A stretch of 64,000 nt of DNA from G963668655 sp963668655 (lineage in GTDB: Bacteria > Myxococcota_A > SURF-8). The notes beneath the pieces were generated by a model. That model worked only from the letters and a program-made list of their open reading frames with translations. It searched no databases and had not been told where the DNA came from. Location: contig CAXXPQ010000002.1 of the NCBI GenBank assembly GCA_963668655.2, positions 372,001 through 436,000 of the forward strand, written 5' to 3'. Both the position numbers and the translations under genes were made by a program. Of the stretch, positions 16,444 to 25,181 are shown piece by piece (position 1 is the stretch's first letter; every line of letters begins with the position of its first letter).

Positions 16444-18825
16444 CTAGAACTGGTTCCCGATGGAGAATTCGAAGCCGATCTGCCCATCCTGCGGACGGCG
16501 GGTGATCGGCAGCCCCCACTCGAATCGAAGCGGCCCGATGGGCGAATACCACCGGAAGCCGAAACCGTAACTCATGTAGAGCCCCATGGGCAGATTGTAC
16601 TCGTTCTGGTCGCTCTGTCCCAGATAAAAGAACTGTTCTTCCTCGCTCCAGGTGTTTCCGGCGTCGTAGAAGAACACCCACTTCAATCCGGCCTGTTCGA
16701 TGATCGGAAACTCCAGTTCGAAATTCGCGATGAGTTCCTTGTTTCCGCCGATGAGATACTTCACCGGATAGCCCACCGGATCGTCCTGGGGAATGACCTC
16801 GATGGACGGCGAGATGGAGCCGTATTCGAAGCCCCGGATGGTGAAGATGCCGCCCAGCAGATAACGTTCCGCGATGGGAACTCCGGGGAAGTCCTTCTTG
16901 CCGCGCAGGTCCGCGAAGGGCTCCTCCAGCGTGGTGACGTAGCCCACCTCGGTATTGATTTTGAACACCAGCTTCCAGAAGATCGGGAAGAAATACTGGC
17001 TGTGCATGGTGAATTTCATGAACTCGATCTCGCTGCCGGTCCACGCGTCGGCGAACTCGGCCGAGAGGCGGTGCAGCATGCCCTTGGTGGGGAACAGGCG
17101 GTTGTTGCGGGTGTCGTACTGGGCGGTGGCGGTGAAACTACTGGTGAATCCGCTCTTGAACAGGTGAATGTGAACCATGTTGGCCACGTTGATGTCCGTA
17201 TTCTGGATGGAATACGTGAGATAGAGCGTGATGTTCTCCCAGAACGGATAACCGAAGGTCAAATCCAGGCCGTAATTCTTCCGGGAATAACTGCCGAACT
17301 CGCCCTGGCGCGGATAGGTCAGGGACTGGCTGAACAGCTTGAAGCCGAATTGCAGCCTGGTATCGGCCAGATAAGGTTCGAAGAAGCTTAGGGAAAACTG
17401 GGTCTGGCGGCTGGACACCTGGGCCATGAGCGACAGGCTCTGGCCGCGTCCGAAGAGGTTGTTCTGGTTGATCTGGGACTGGAAGACGAAGCTGTCGATG
17501 CTGCTGAAGCCGAAACCCAGCTGGAAGGTGCCCGTGCGGCGTTCCTTGACCTCCACCGTCAGCACGATGCGATCGTCCCGGGAGCCCATTTCTTCGTTGA
17601 TTTCGACCGTTTCGAAGTAGCCGAGCTGGTAGACCTTGGCCTTGCTCCTGCGAACGTCGGTGGAGGAATAGAGGTCGCCTTCCGCGATGCGCATCTCCCG
17701 CCGGACCACCTTGTCCCGGGTCTTGTCGTTGCCCACCACGTGGATGCGCTCGATCCAGACCTTGCCGCCCTTCTGAATCTGCATGTCGAAATTCAGGATG
17801 CGCCGTTCCTTGTCCTGGCGGGTCAGCGGGCTGACGTTGGCGTAGGCGTATCCCAGATCCTTGTACATGGCGGTGATGCGCTCGAAGTCCTGGATGAAAC
17901 GCGAGCGGTTGAAGATCTGGCCCTTTTTCAAGGTGAAGGCTTCCTTCAACTGTTCTTTCGGGAAAAGCAGATCCCCGAAAAAATCCACGTCGCCCATGCG
18001 GAACTGCTCGCCCTCCACGATGGGGAAGGTGACGTAGATCCAGGTGCGGTCGGGCGAGATATAGACCTGAGGCGTGCCGATGCGCGCGTTGACGTAGCCG
18101 TGATCGCCGTAGTGCTTCTCGATCATGGCGCGGTCACGCTCCACGGCTTCCTCGCGGAACTTGCCGGAATTCGTAAGGAAACTGAGAAAATCGCCCGGCT
18201 TGGTGAGCATGATCTTCTCCAACTCCTTGTCGGAAATCTTTTCGTTTCCCTGGAGAATGACCTTTTTCACCACCACCTTGGCGCGTTCCTTGATCTTGAA
18301 AGTGACATCGACCTGGTTGTCCTTGGCGGGCAGAATGTCCGACTCGATCTCGGCCAGGTAAAAGCCCTTGTCGATGTAGACGTTGCGGATTTTGTCGATG
18401 TTCTGATAGATCCTGGCGTGGCTCAGAACGGAGTAAGGCTTGACATCCACCACTTCCATGATGTCGTCTTCGTCCACCTCGTCGTTGCCTTCCAGCGCCA
18501 CCTTGCGGATGGAGGGTTGCTCCTTCAGGATATAGGTCAGGATGACGCCCTTGTCCGTGTATGCCACGTCCACCTGAACGTCCTGGAACTTGCCCAGCTT
18601 GTAGATGGCCTTGATATCCTTCTGAATGGTGGCGGGGCCGTATTCCGCACCCACGCGGGAGTACAACACTTTCTCCACGGAAGCCTGCTCCACGCGGTAA
18701 AGGCCCTGCATGCGGATGTCCAGAACGGTTCCGGAAAAGGCGTGGACCATGGCCGGAAGGCACAACGATAGGAGTATTACCAGGCCCGCCATCCGTGTCG
18801 CCATGCGTCCCGTTCCCTCCATCAT
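16444..18825 (-). CDS. bamA: Outer-membrane protein assembly factor BamA
   Basis: A 793-residue Omp85 protein, close to the E. coli length. After a signal peptide come five POTRA domains (about residues 30-430), with the repeating 'V..V.L.GN' pattern in 'KVALEGNDEVDEDDI', 'KKVILQGNEKISDKEL' and 'ERIHVVGNDKTRDKVV'. The C-terminal 16-strand barrel holds 'RLSAEFADAWTGSE' and the lid signature 'RYLLGGIFTIRGFEYGS'. The terminal motif 'IGFEFSIGNQF' ends in Phe as expected. BamA folds and inserts barrels into the outer membrane. Its start overlaps the lolD stop. Confidence 0.96.
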   Translation of the reverse strand: MMEGTGRMATRMAGLVILLSLCLPAMVHAFSGTVLDIRMQGLYRVEQASVEKVLYSRVGAEYGPATIQKDIKAIYKLGKFQDVQVDVAYTDKGVILTYILKEQPSIRKVALEGNDEVDEDDIMEVVDVKPYSVLSHARIYQNIDKIRNVYIDKGFYLAEIESDILPAKDNQVDVTFKIKERAKVVVKKVILQGNEKISDKELEKIMLTKPGDFLSFLTNSGKFREEAVERDRAMIEKHYGDHGYVNARIGTPQVYISPDRTWIYVTFPIVEGEQFRMGDVDFFGDLLFPKEQLKEAFTLKKGQIFNRSRFIQDFERITAMYKDLGYAYANVSPLTRQDKERRILNFDMQIQKGGKVWIERIHVVGNDKTRDKVVRREMRIAEGDLYSSTDVRRSKAKVYQLGYFETVEINEEMGSRDDRIVLTVEVKERRTGTFQLGFGFSSIDSFVFQSQINQNNLFGRGQSLSLMAQVSSRQTQFSLSFFEPYLADTRLQFGFKLFSQSLTYPRQGEFGSYSRKNYGLDLTFGYPFWENITLYLTYSIQNTDINVANMVHIHLFKSGFTSSFTATAQYDTRNNRLFPTKGMLHRLSAEFADAWTGSEIEFMKFTMHSQYFFPIFWKLVFKINTEVGYVTTLEEPFADLRGKKDFPGVPIAERYLLGGIFTIRGFEYGSISPSIEVIPQDDPVGYPVKYLIGGNKELIANFELEFPIIEQAGLKWVFFYDAGNTWSEEEQFFYLGQSDQNEYNLPMGLYMSYGFGFRWYSPIGPLRFEWGLPITRRPQDGQIGFEFSIGNQF

Positions 18826-19538
18826 CCGTCGTCCCGAACGCCGATCACGCCGCCGTGCAGCCGAAGCTGCCGGTCCATGCGGTCGGCCAGAGACTGGTTG
18901 TGGGTCACGACGACCAGCGTCGTCCGGTACGTGCGGTTCAATTCCTCCAGCAGATCGTGGATGCCCTCCGAGGTCTGTCCGTCCAGGTTACCCGTGGGTT
19001 CGTCGGCCAGAAGGACTTTCGGATTCATCACCAGCGCCCGTGCCAGCGCCACCCGTTGCTGTTCGCCGCCGGAGAGTTCGCCGGGCTTGTGGTCCAGCCG
19101 ATGGCCCAGTTCCACCTGTTCCAGAAGTTTCCGGGCGCGCTCCCGGGCCTCCTCGGGCGAGGTGCGGTGGATCTTCAGCGGGATCATGACATTTTCCAGG
19201 GCGCTGAAATCCGGCAGCAGGTAATGGAATTGGAAGACGAACCCGATGGTGCGGTTCCGGAAACGGGCCAGGCGGCGATCGTTGAAGCGGAAAACCTCCT
19301 CCCCGTCGTAGAAGATCTTTCCGGAACTGGGGCGGTCCAGGGTGCCCAGAACGTGCAGAAAGGTGCTTTTCCCCACGCCGGACTTGCCCACGATGGACAC
19401 CCGCTCGCCGGGCGAAAGCTCCAGATCGACGCCCTTCAAGACCTCGATGGTCTTCCCGTTCAGGTCGTACGACTTGCGAAGGTTCTCGATGCGGATGGCG
19501 GCGGACGCGCCGTTGTTCGGCCGGGCGTTTTCAGTCAT
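18822..19538 (-). CDS. lolD: Lipoprotein-releasing ABC transporter ATPase LolD
   Basis: A 238-residue ABC ATPase with Walker A 'GKSGVGKST', the Q-loop 'GFVFQFHYLLPDFSALENV', the signature 'LSGGEQQRVALARAL', Walker B 'VLLADEPTGNLD' and the switch His in 'VVVTHNQSL'. The 'FHYLLPDFSALENVMIPL' segment is typical of LolD. With the adjacent permease it extracts lipoproteins from the inner membrane and gives them to LolA. It overlaps lolC by 8 bp and bamA by 4 bp. Confidence 0.94.
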   Translation of the reverse strand: MTENARPNNGASAAIRIENLRKSYDLNGKTIEVLKGVDLELSPGERVSIVGKSGVGKSTFLHVLGTLDRPSSGKIFYDGEEVFRFNDRRLARFRNRTIGFVFQFHYLLPDFSALENVMIPLKIHRTSPEEARERARKLLEQVELGHRLDHKPGELSGGEQQRVALARALVMNPKVLLADEPTGNLDGQTSEGIHDLLEELNRTYRTTLVVVTHNQSLADRMDRQLRLHGGVIGVRDDG

Positions 19539-20868
19539 AGCGCAGTCCGTCCACCGGCTTCATGCCGGCCGCCTGCCAGGCGGGATAGATCGTCGCCAGC
19601 CAGGAAATCATCAACGCGGAAATCAGGATGGCGGCCACCTGGAATCCCTTGACCTGCACGGGCACGGAGGTCATATAGTACACCTCCGGATCGAGTCGCA
19701 GATCCACGAAGGGAATCAGCCAGCAGATGAAAAAACCCAGGGACGCCCCGATGAGCGTCCCGAGCCCGCCGATGATGAGGCCGTCCAGCATGAACACCTT
19801 CATGATCGCGCGACGATCGGCGCCCATGGATTTCAGAATGGCGATTTCCTGGCTCTTCTCGATGACCATCATGATGAGCGTGCTGGCGATGTTGAAGGCC
19901 GCCACCAGCGTGATGAAGGTCAGGATGATGAACATGGCCAGCTGTTCGAGCTGCAAGGCCGAAAACAGGCTGCGATTCATCTGCTTCCAGTCCATGATTT
20001 TAAAGGCATCCCCGCCGATTCCGGCCAGAATGGCCCGGCCGATCTCCTCGGTCTCGAAGAGTTTTTCCTCTTCCACCTTGAACTCGATGGCCGTGATTTC
20101 GTCCTCCATGGAACTGAAGGTCTGCAAGGCCGGGATGGTGGTGTAGGCGAATTTCATGTCGTATTCGAACAGGCCCGTAAAAAAGACGCCCGCCACGCGG
20201 AAATACTCGTTGGAGGGAATCGGTCCCATGGGGCCGACGCCTCCGCCCAGCGGGTTGACCACGTTCAGTTCGTCGCCCACCGAGACACCCAGATATCCGG
20301 CCATTTCCTTGCCGACAACAATTCCCGGCAGCGCTTTATTCCCCAGACGTTTTTTCGTGCGCCCGGTCCATTCCGGCAAGAGCAGCCCCTCTTGGATCTT
20401 GTTCTCGATGTCTCGCCGGGTGTTTTCCATCAGTTTTTCGGGGTCTTTCAGATCCGCCAGTTCGCCGGCGATGAGCTGTTCGGGAAGTTTGGAAACGCGC
20501 CCGAGCCGCGAAAGATCGATGCCTTTCAGCACGGCGCCGGTGACGTTTTCGTCCGAACTGACCATGACCTCCTGTTTCAGGTACGGCATGGCGCCCACCA
20601 CGCCCGGCGTCCGGTCCATCTTCTCCAACAGTTCGCGATAGCCGCCGAAGGGCAGATCGTCCGTTCTCAGCAGACTCCCGTGGGCCTTGTGACCGATGAT
20701 CTTGTCCCGCAGTTCGTCCTCGAAACCCGCCATCACCGAAAGCACCACGATGAGCGCGCAGACGCCCACCGCCACCCCGCCCACGCAGATCAGCGTGATG
20801 GTGGATAGAAAGGCGCTGGAGCGCTGGGCCCGGAGGTAGCGCAGGCCGATGAAGGATTCGAAGGACAT
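19531..20868 (-). CDS. lolC: Lipoprotein-releasing permease LolC/LolE
   Basis: A 445-residue inner-membrane permease. The start 'FESFIGLRYLRAQRSSAFLS' and the following 'TLICVGGVAVGVCALIVVLSVMAGFE' are the classic LolC/E opening. A periplasmic MacB-like domain follows, then three C-terminal transmembrane segments, including 'LAMFIILTFITLVAAFNIASTL' and 'EIAILKSMGADRRAIMKVF'. Only one permease gene is present, so the complex is probably a LolC/E homodimer (LolF type) with LolD. It follows lysS by 18 bp. Confidence 0.93.
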   Translation of the reverse strand: MSFESFIGLRYLRAQRSSAFLSTITLICVGGVAVGVCALIVVLSVMAGFEDELRDKIIGHKAHGSLLRTDDLPFGGYRELLEKMDRTPGVVGAMPYLKQEVMVSSDENVTGAVLKGIDLSRLGRVSKLPEQLIAGELADLKDPEKLMENTRRDIENKIQEGLLLPEWTGRTKKRLGNKALPGIVVGKEMAGYLGVSVGDELNVVNPLGGGVGPMGPIPSNEYFRVAGVFFTGLFEYDMKFAYTTIPALQTFSSMEDEITAIEFKVEEEKLFETEEIGRAILAGIGGDAFKIMDWKQMNRSLFSALQLEQLAMFIILTFITLVAAFNIASTLIMMVIEKSQEIAILKSMGADRRAIMKVFMLDGLIIGGLGTLIGASLGFFICWLIPFVDLRLDPEVYYMTSVPVQVKGFQVAAILISALMISWLATIYPAWQAAGMKPVDGLRYD

Positions 20869-20886
20869 GGGTTTTCGGCGGTTCCC

Positions 20887-22374
20887 TTACTGTTCCTTGC
20901 GTAGCTGCGGAAAAAGGATCACCTCCCGGATGGAGGCCGAATCGGTCATGACCATGGTCAGGCGGTCGATGCCGATTCCCTCTCCGGCGGCCGGCGGCAT
21001 GCCGTATTCCAGGGCGCGGATGTAATCCTCATCCATGTCGTGGGCCTCGGCGTCGCCTTCCTCCGTCTTTTTCCGCACCTGTTCCGTGAAACGTTCGTGC
21101 TGGTCGATGGGGTCGTTCAGCTCGGAGAAGGCGTTGGCGATCTCCTTGCCGGTGATATACAGTTCGAAGCGGTCCGTAAGCGTCGGATCGCTTTCCTTCT
21201 TTCGGGCCAGAGGGGAGATTTCCAGAGGAAAATCGACGATGAAGGTCGGATCGAAGAGTTTGTCCTCGCAGGTCTCCTCGAAGATCTCCATCAAAAGCTT
21301 CCCGTCGCCCATCTTGTCGGTGTTCTCGATCTTCAGCTTGTGGGCCGTGTTCAGCAGGGCCTCCCGCCCCAGCAGGTTTTCCTTCGGAATATTCGTGAAT
21401 TTCAGCACGGCCTCCATGGGCGACAGGCGCTCCCACGGCGGAGAAAAATCGATCTCCCGGCCCTGGTAGGGCACCCGGTGCGAGCCGTGCAATTCCATGG
21501 CCAGGCCGGACATCAGCGTCTCGGTCAGGTCCATCAGGTCTTCGTAGGTGGCGTAGGCCCAGTAGAATTCGAGCATGGTGAATTCCGGATTGTGGCGCAC
21601 GGAAATGCCCTCGTTCCGGAAGTTGCGGTTGATCTCGTAGACGCGCTCCAGCCCGCCCACCAAAAGCCGTTTCAGATACAGTTCCGGCGCGATGCGCAGA
21701 AACAGGTCCATGTCCAGGGCGTTGTGGTGGGTGGTGAAGGGCTTGGCCGTGGCGCCTCCGGCGATGCCGTGCAGCATGGGCGTCTCCACCTCCATGAAGT
21801 CCCGCCCGTCCAGGAAATCGCGGATGTGGCGGATGATCCGGCTGCGCATGCGAAAGATCTCCACCGCTTTCGGGTTGACGATCAAATCGGCGTAACGCTG
21901 GCGATAACGGGTCTCCGTGTCCGTCAGGCCGTGCCACTTCTCCGGCAGGGGCCGCAGATTCTTGGTCAGCAGCACGATCTCGGAGGCGTTCAGGGTCAGT
22001 TCGCCCGTGCGGGTCCGAAACGGCACGCCCGTGGCCCGGACGATATCGCCCACGTCGAACTGCTTGAAAAGCTCGAAGGACTCGGCTCCGATCTGTTTTT
22101 TCTGAACGAAAACCTGAAGTTTGCCCGCCCGGTCCTGCAAAACGACGAAGGCCGCCTTTCCGAAGGAACGGATGGCCAGGATGCGGCCGGCGATGGTGAA
22201 GCTTTCCTCCACGCCTTCCATTTCCTCCGCGGATTTGTCCCCATAGACCCGCTCCACGTCCCCGCTCGTATGGGAAACGGGATATCCGTTGGCGAAGGGG
22301 TTGACGCCCTGTTCGCGGAGTTGGGTGAGCTTGTTCCGGCGCGCCTCCATCAGGGCGCTGAGTTCTTCCGTCAT
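20887..22374 (-). CDS. lysS: Lysyl-tRNA synthetase, class II
   Basis: A 495-residue class II synthetase that charges tRNA-Lys. The N-terminal OB fold binds the anticodon ('FTIAGRILAIRSFGKAAFVV'). The catalytic core shows motif 2 'RNFRNEGISVRHNPEFTMLE' and motif 3 'GEGIGIDRLTMV'. Length and layout are standard. The start has GAGG five nt upstream. It leads an operon of envelope genes (lolC, lolD, bamA, skp, lpxD, lpxA), an arrangement seen in deltaproteobacteria. Confidence 0.96.
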   Translation of the reverse strand: MTEELSALMEARRNKLTQLREQGVNPFANGYPVSHTSGDVERVYGDKSAEEMEGVEESFTIAGRILAIRSFGKAAFVVLQDRAGKLQVFVQKKQIGAESFELFKQFDVGDIVRATGVPFRTRTGELTLNASEIVLLTKNLRPLPEKWHGLTDTETRYRQRYADLIVNPKAVEIFRMRSRIIRHIRDFLDGRDFMEVETPMLHGIAGGATAKPFTTHHNALDMDLFLRIAPELYLKRLLVGGLERVYEINRNFRNEGISVRHNPEFTMLEFYWAYATYEDLMDLTETLMSGLAMELHGSHRVPYQGREIDFSPPWERLSPMEAVLKFTNIPKENLLGREALLNTAHKLKIENTDKMGDGKLLMEIFEETCEDKLFDPTFIVDFPLEISPLARKKESDPTLTDRFELYITGKEIANAFSELNDPIDQHERFTEQVRKKTEEGDAEAHDMDEDYIRALEYGMPPAAGEGIGIDRLTMVMTDSASIREVILFPQLRKEQ

Positions 22375-22440
22375 AACCGCCTCATTTCACTCGATTTTTC
22401 ACTTGCTGCACAAGGGGGCGCAACGAGAATGCAAGTGCGT

Positions 22441-22470
22441 ATTGTTATCCCAGATTTCCCATGGAGTCAA
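22441..22470 (-). promoter_or_regulatory. Candidate promoter for the lysS operon
   Basis: Read on the minus strand, TTGACT (22465-22470) is a good -35 and the AT-rich GATAACAAT (22441-22449) supplies a -10, either AACAAT at 18 nt or GATAAC at 15 nt. The transcript would start about 60 nt before the lysS ATG. Confidence 0.45.
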
Positions 22471-22551
22471 GGCTTTTGCCAAGGTTTCGAGCCCGGAGGC
22501 GGCAAAGGGGGTCGCCGCAGAATATCGCCTCCCTGCAACGCTCGTCCCGAG

Positions 22552-22646
22552 TCGGGCGTCACGGTCTTTGATTCGGAGAATCAACGGCCGCGCGGATTCA
22601 TGAAGCGCGGCCGTCGAGCGTTCCGCTCGAAGACCGTGACGCCCGA
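22552..22646. other. Perfect DNA cloverleaf (four-way junction palindrome)
   Basis: Ninety-five nt fold with 39 perfect Watson-Crick pairs and no unpaired base at the junction. P1 is 17 bp, TCGGGCGTCACGGTCTT (22552-22568) with 22630-22646. P2 is TGATTC-GGA-GAATCA (22569-22583). P3 is a 10-bp stem, ACGGCCGCGC (22584-22593) with 22605-22614, around an 11-nt loop. P4 is CGAGCG-TTC-CGCTCG (22615-22629). It lies between the divergent lysS and frr promoters, so it is probably not transcribed from either. Smaller perfect stems flank it (22495-22501 with 22526-22532; 22649-22654 with 22660-22665). Its function is unknown. Confidence 0.9.
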
Positions 22647-22717
22647 TTACCGAAGAAGGTTCGGTCCCAAAATGGAAAACATTCAGAGTGGAAACGCCCC
22701 ATGAAATGGTTGAAAAC

Positions 22718-22745
22718 TTGACAGGTTTCGCCAGTGTGGGATAAT
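22718..22745 (+). promoter_or_regulatory. Strong sigma-70-type promoter for frr
   Basis: TTGACA (22718-22723), a 16-nt spacer and GATAAT (22740-22745) match the consensus in 11 of 12 positions. Transcription starting near 22752 gives frr a leader of about 180 nt, which contains several GC-rich stems such as CGGCGTACGCCG. Confidence 0.7.
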
Positions 22746-22930
22746 GCGAAGTCCATAAACCGATCCCGGCGGGACGGACCGGCCCGAAAGTCGTGAGAAA
22801 TCCGCATCGACGACGTGAAGCGGATGACCGGGCGGCGTACGCCGATACCGAAGGCGTTTCCGGACGGGCGAACCGGCGGAAATCGTTCGGCGGTTCGAAA
22901 TCCAAACCGATCACGAAGGAGCATTGACCC

Positions 22931-23491
22931 ATGGAACTCGATGAATTGTACCTCAATATGGAGGAAGGCGTAGAGAAGTCCCTGAACGCGCTGAAAAAGG
23001 ATCTTTCTCGGCTGCGGACCGGCCGGGCCTCCACCGCGCTTCTGGAAAACGTCCGCGTGGATTATTATAATGTTCCCACGCCGCTCAACCAGGTGGCCAC
23101 GCTCAGCGTGCCGGACGCCCGGATGATTATCGTGCAGCCGTGGGAAAAGAGCATCATCCAGAACGTGGAAAAAGCCATCGCCGCCGCGGACCTGGGAGTC
23201 AATCCCGTCTCGGACGGCAACGTCATCCGCCTTCCCATTCCCGCGCTGAACGAGGAGCGCCGCAAGGATCTGGCCCGCCAGGTGAAGAAGATGGCGGAGG
23301 AAACCAAGATCGCCGTACGCAACATCCGGCGGGATTTCAACGAACAGTTGAAAAAGGCGGAGAAAAACAAGGAGATTTCCGAAGACGAGATGCGCCGCGC
23401 CCAGGACGAGGTGCAGAAGATCACCGACAAGGCCACCAAGAACGCGGATGCGATCATGGAAGCCAAGGAAAAGGAAATCATGGAGGTCTGA
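22931..23491 (+). CDS. frr: Ribosome recycling factor
   Basis: A 186-residue protein with the length and sequence of Frr, which with EF-G splits the post-termination ribosome. The family signatures are 'LRTGRASTALLENVRVDYYN', 'TPLNQVATLSVPDARMIIVQPW', 'NPVSDGNVIRLPIPALNEERR' and the C-terminal helix 'AQDEVQKITDKATKNADAIM'. It is usually next to pyrH or tsf; here it stands between lysS and an Hsp70 gene and has its own promoter. Confidence 0.97.
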   Translation: MELDELYLNMEEGVEKSLNALKKDLSRLRTGRASTALLENVRVDYYNVPTPLNQVATLSVPDARMIIVQPWEKSIIQNVEKAIAAADLGVNPVSDGNVIRLPIPALNEERRKDLARQVKKMAEETKIAVRNIRRDFNEQLKKAEKNKEISEDEMRRAQDEVQKITDKATKNADAIMEAKEKEIMEV

Positions 23492-23537
23492 GGCTTCCGG
23501 CCGAACCGGAACCGACATCGAGGAAGGCGGAAAATCC

Positions 23538-25154
23538 ATGGAACGGATCATCGGAATCGATCTGGGCACCAGCAATTCCTGCGTCGCCGTGGTGGAAGGC
23601 GGCGGCGCCATCGTCATTCCGGACCAGGAGGGGCGGCGCACCCAGCCGTCCATCGTCTCCTTCTTTCCGGACGGCCGCCAGGTGGTGGGCCACGAAGCCA
23701 AGGAACAGATGGTCTACAATCCCGAAAACACCGTCTATTCCTCCAAGCGCCTCATTGGGCGCACCTGCAACTCGAAGGAAGTCCAGACCTTCCGGGATCT
23801 GGTGCCGTTCCACATCGTGGAAGGCCCCAACGAATCCGTGCTGGTGGAGGTCTTCGATCACCAGTACACCATGTCGGACATCGCCTCGCTGATCCTCATG
23901 CGCATGAAGCAGATCGCGGAGGCCTACCTGGGCGAGTCCGTGCAGAAGGCCGTCATCACGGTTCCGGCCAACTTCAACGACGCCCAGCGGCACGCCACCA
24001 AGCTGGCCGGGGAGATGGCCGGGCTGGAGGTCATGAAGATCATCAACGAGCCCACCGCGGCGGCGCTAGCCTACGGCTTCACCGAGTCCCACAACCAGCG
24101 CATGGTGGTCTACGATTTCGGCGGCGGCACCTTCGATGTCAGCGTGCTGGAAATCAAGGACGACGTATACGAGGTCATCTCCACCGCCGGGGACATGTTT
24201 CTGGGCGGCGACGACATCGACAACCTGATCGTCAAGATGATCGTCAACAGCTACAAAAAAAACTACGGCGTGGACATCAGCAAGGACATGGTGGCGCTTC
24301 TGCGCGTGCGGGCCGAGGCGGAAAAGGCCAAGCGCATCCTGTCGGCCGAGGACAAGACCACCATCCAGATTCTCTCGCTGACCTCCACCGACAAAGGCAT
24401 GATCGATCTGAACGTGGCGCTGACGAGGGATAATTTCGACGCCATCATCCGGGACACCATCGCCAACAGCTTCAACATCTGCACCGAGGCGCTGAAACTG
24501 GCCCGGCTGGAGGCCGCCGAGATCGAAAACGTCCTGCTGGTCGGCGGAAGCACGCACATTCCCCTGGTGCGTCAGATGGTGGAGGATTATTTCGGCAAGC
24601 GGCCCTTCTGGGGCGTCAACGCGGACGAGGTCGTTTCCCTTGGCGCGGCCATTCAGGGGCACATCCTCAGCGGCGCGGCCTCCGAGGAAAGCGGAGGACA
24701 GGAGGCGGTTCTTCTGGACGTGACGCCGCTCTCGCTGGGCCTGGCCACCATCGGCGGGCGCGTGGAGAAAATCATTCCCCGCAACACCTCCATTCCGCTG
24801 GAGCAGACGCGCATCTTCACCACCTCCGTGGACCATCAGGAAATCGTCCGCATCCGCATCTATCAGGGAGAGGGCGAACGGGAGGAGGAAAACCAGCTTC
24901 TGGGCGTCCTGGAACTGTCCGACCTGGACCGCAGCGCCCTCCGGGGCGACGCGGAGATCGAGGTCACCTTCGAGGTGGACACCAACGGCATGCTCCAGGT
25001 GCGCGCCTACGATACGCGCACCGGCAACGAACGGCGCGCGCGCATCGATCTCCAGGGCGTCAGCGATTCCTCGGGGCTCTCGGAAGACGGCGCGGAACGC
25101 ACCGAGCCCGACGAGGTGGAAGCACTGGTGGACACCACCTCCGAGTCCGACTGA
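23538..25154 (+). CDS. Lidless Hsp70/DnaK-like chaperone
   Basis: A 538-residue Hsp70. The nucleotide-binding domain is complete: phosphate 1 'IGIDLGTSNSCVAVV', 'INEPTAAALAYGF', phosphate 2 'VYDFGGGTFDVSV' and the adenosine motif 'VLLVGGSTHIPLVRQMV'. The beta substrate-binding domain follows ('LLDVTPLSLGLATIGGRVEKII'). The alpha-helical lid of canonical DnaK (about 100 residues) is missing; the chain ends in a short acidic tail (EPDEVEALVDTTSESD). Without a lid, substrate exchange should be fast, and it is probably a specialised partner of the next gene's J-domain protein. The ATG at 23538 fits; there is no grpE or dnaJ nearby. Confidence 0.9.
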   Translation: MERIIGIDLGTSNSCVAVVEGGGAIVIPDQEGRRTQPSIVSFFPDGRQVVGHEAKEQMVYNPENTVYSSKRLIGRTCNSKEVQTFRDLVPFHIVEGPNESVLVEVFDHQYTMSDIASLILMRMKQIAEAYLGESVQKAVITVPANFNDAQRHATKLAGEMAGLEVMKIINEPTAAALAYGFTESHNQRMVVYDFGGGTFDVSVLEIKDDVYEVISTAGDMFLGGDDIDNLIVKMIVNSYKKNYGVDISKDMVALLRVRAEAEKAKRILSAEDKTTIQILSLTSTDKGMIDLNVALTRDNFDAIIRDTIANSFNICTEALKLARLEAAEIENVLLVGGSTHIPLVRQMVEDYFGKRPFWGVNADEVVSLGAAIQGHILSGAASEESGGQEAVLLDVTPLSLGLATIGGRVEKIIPRNTSIPLEQTRIFTTSVDHQEIVRIRIYQGEGEREEENQLLGVLELSDLDRSALRGDAEIEVTFEVDTNGMLQVRAYDTRTGNERRARIDLQGVSDSSGLSEDGAERTEPDEVEALVDTTSESD

Positions 25155-25181
25155 CGCCGACGGCTTTCGGACGAACGGATC

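Noticed and set aside
14926..17391. An 821-codon open frame on the plus strand opposite lpxD, skp and bamA
   Set aside because: Long antisense frames are common in GC-rich coding DNA; the sequence is rich in His, Asp and Leu without domains, and the minus-strand genes are certain.
22552..22646. Ordinary rho-independent terminator or T-box leader
   Set aside because: There is no T run, it lies upstream of both divergent promoters and no specifier/antiterminator motif is seen.
23538..25154. Canonical housekeeping DnaK
   Set aside because: The helical lid and C-terminal tail are absent and grpE/dnaJ are not nearby.
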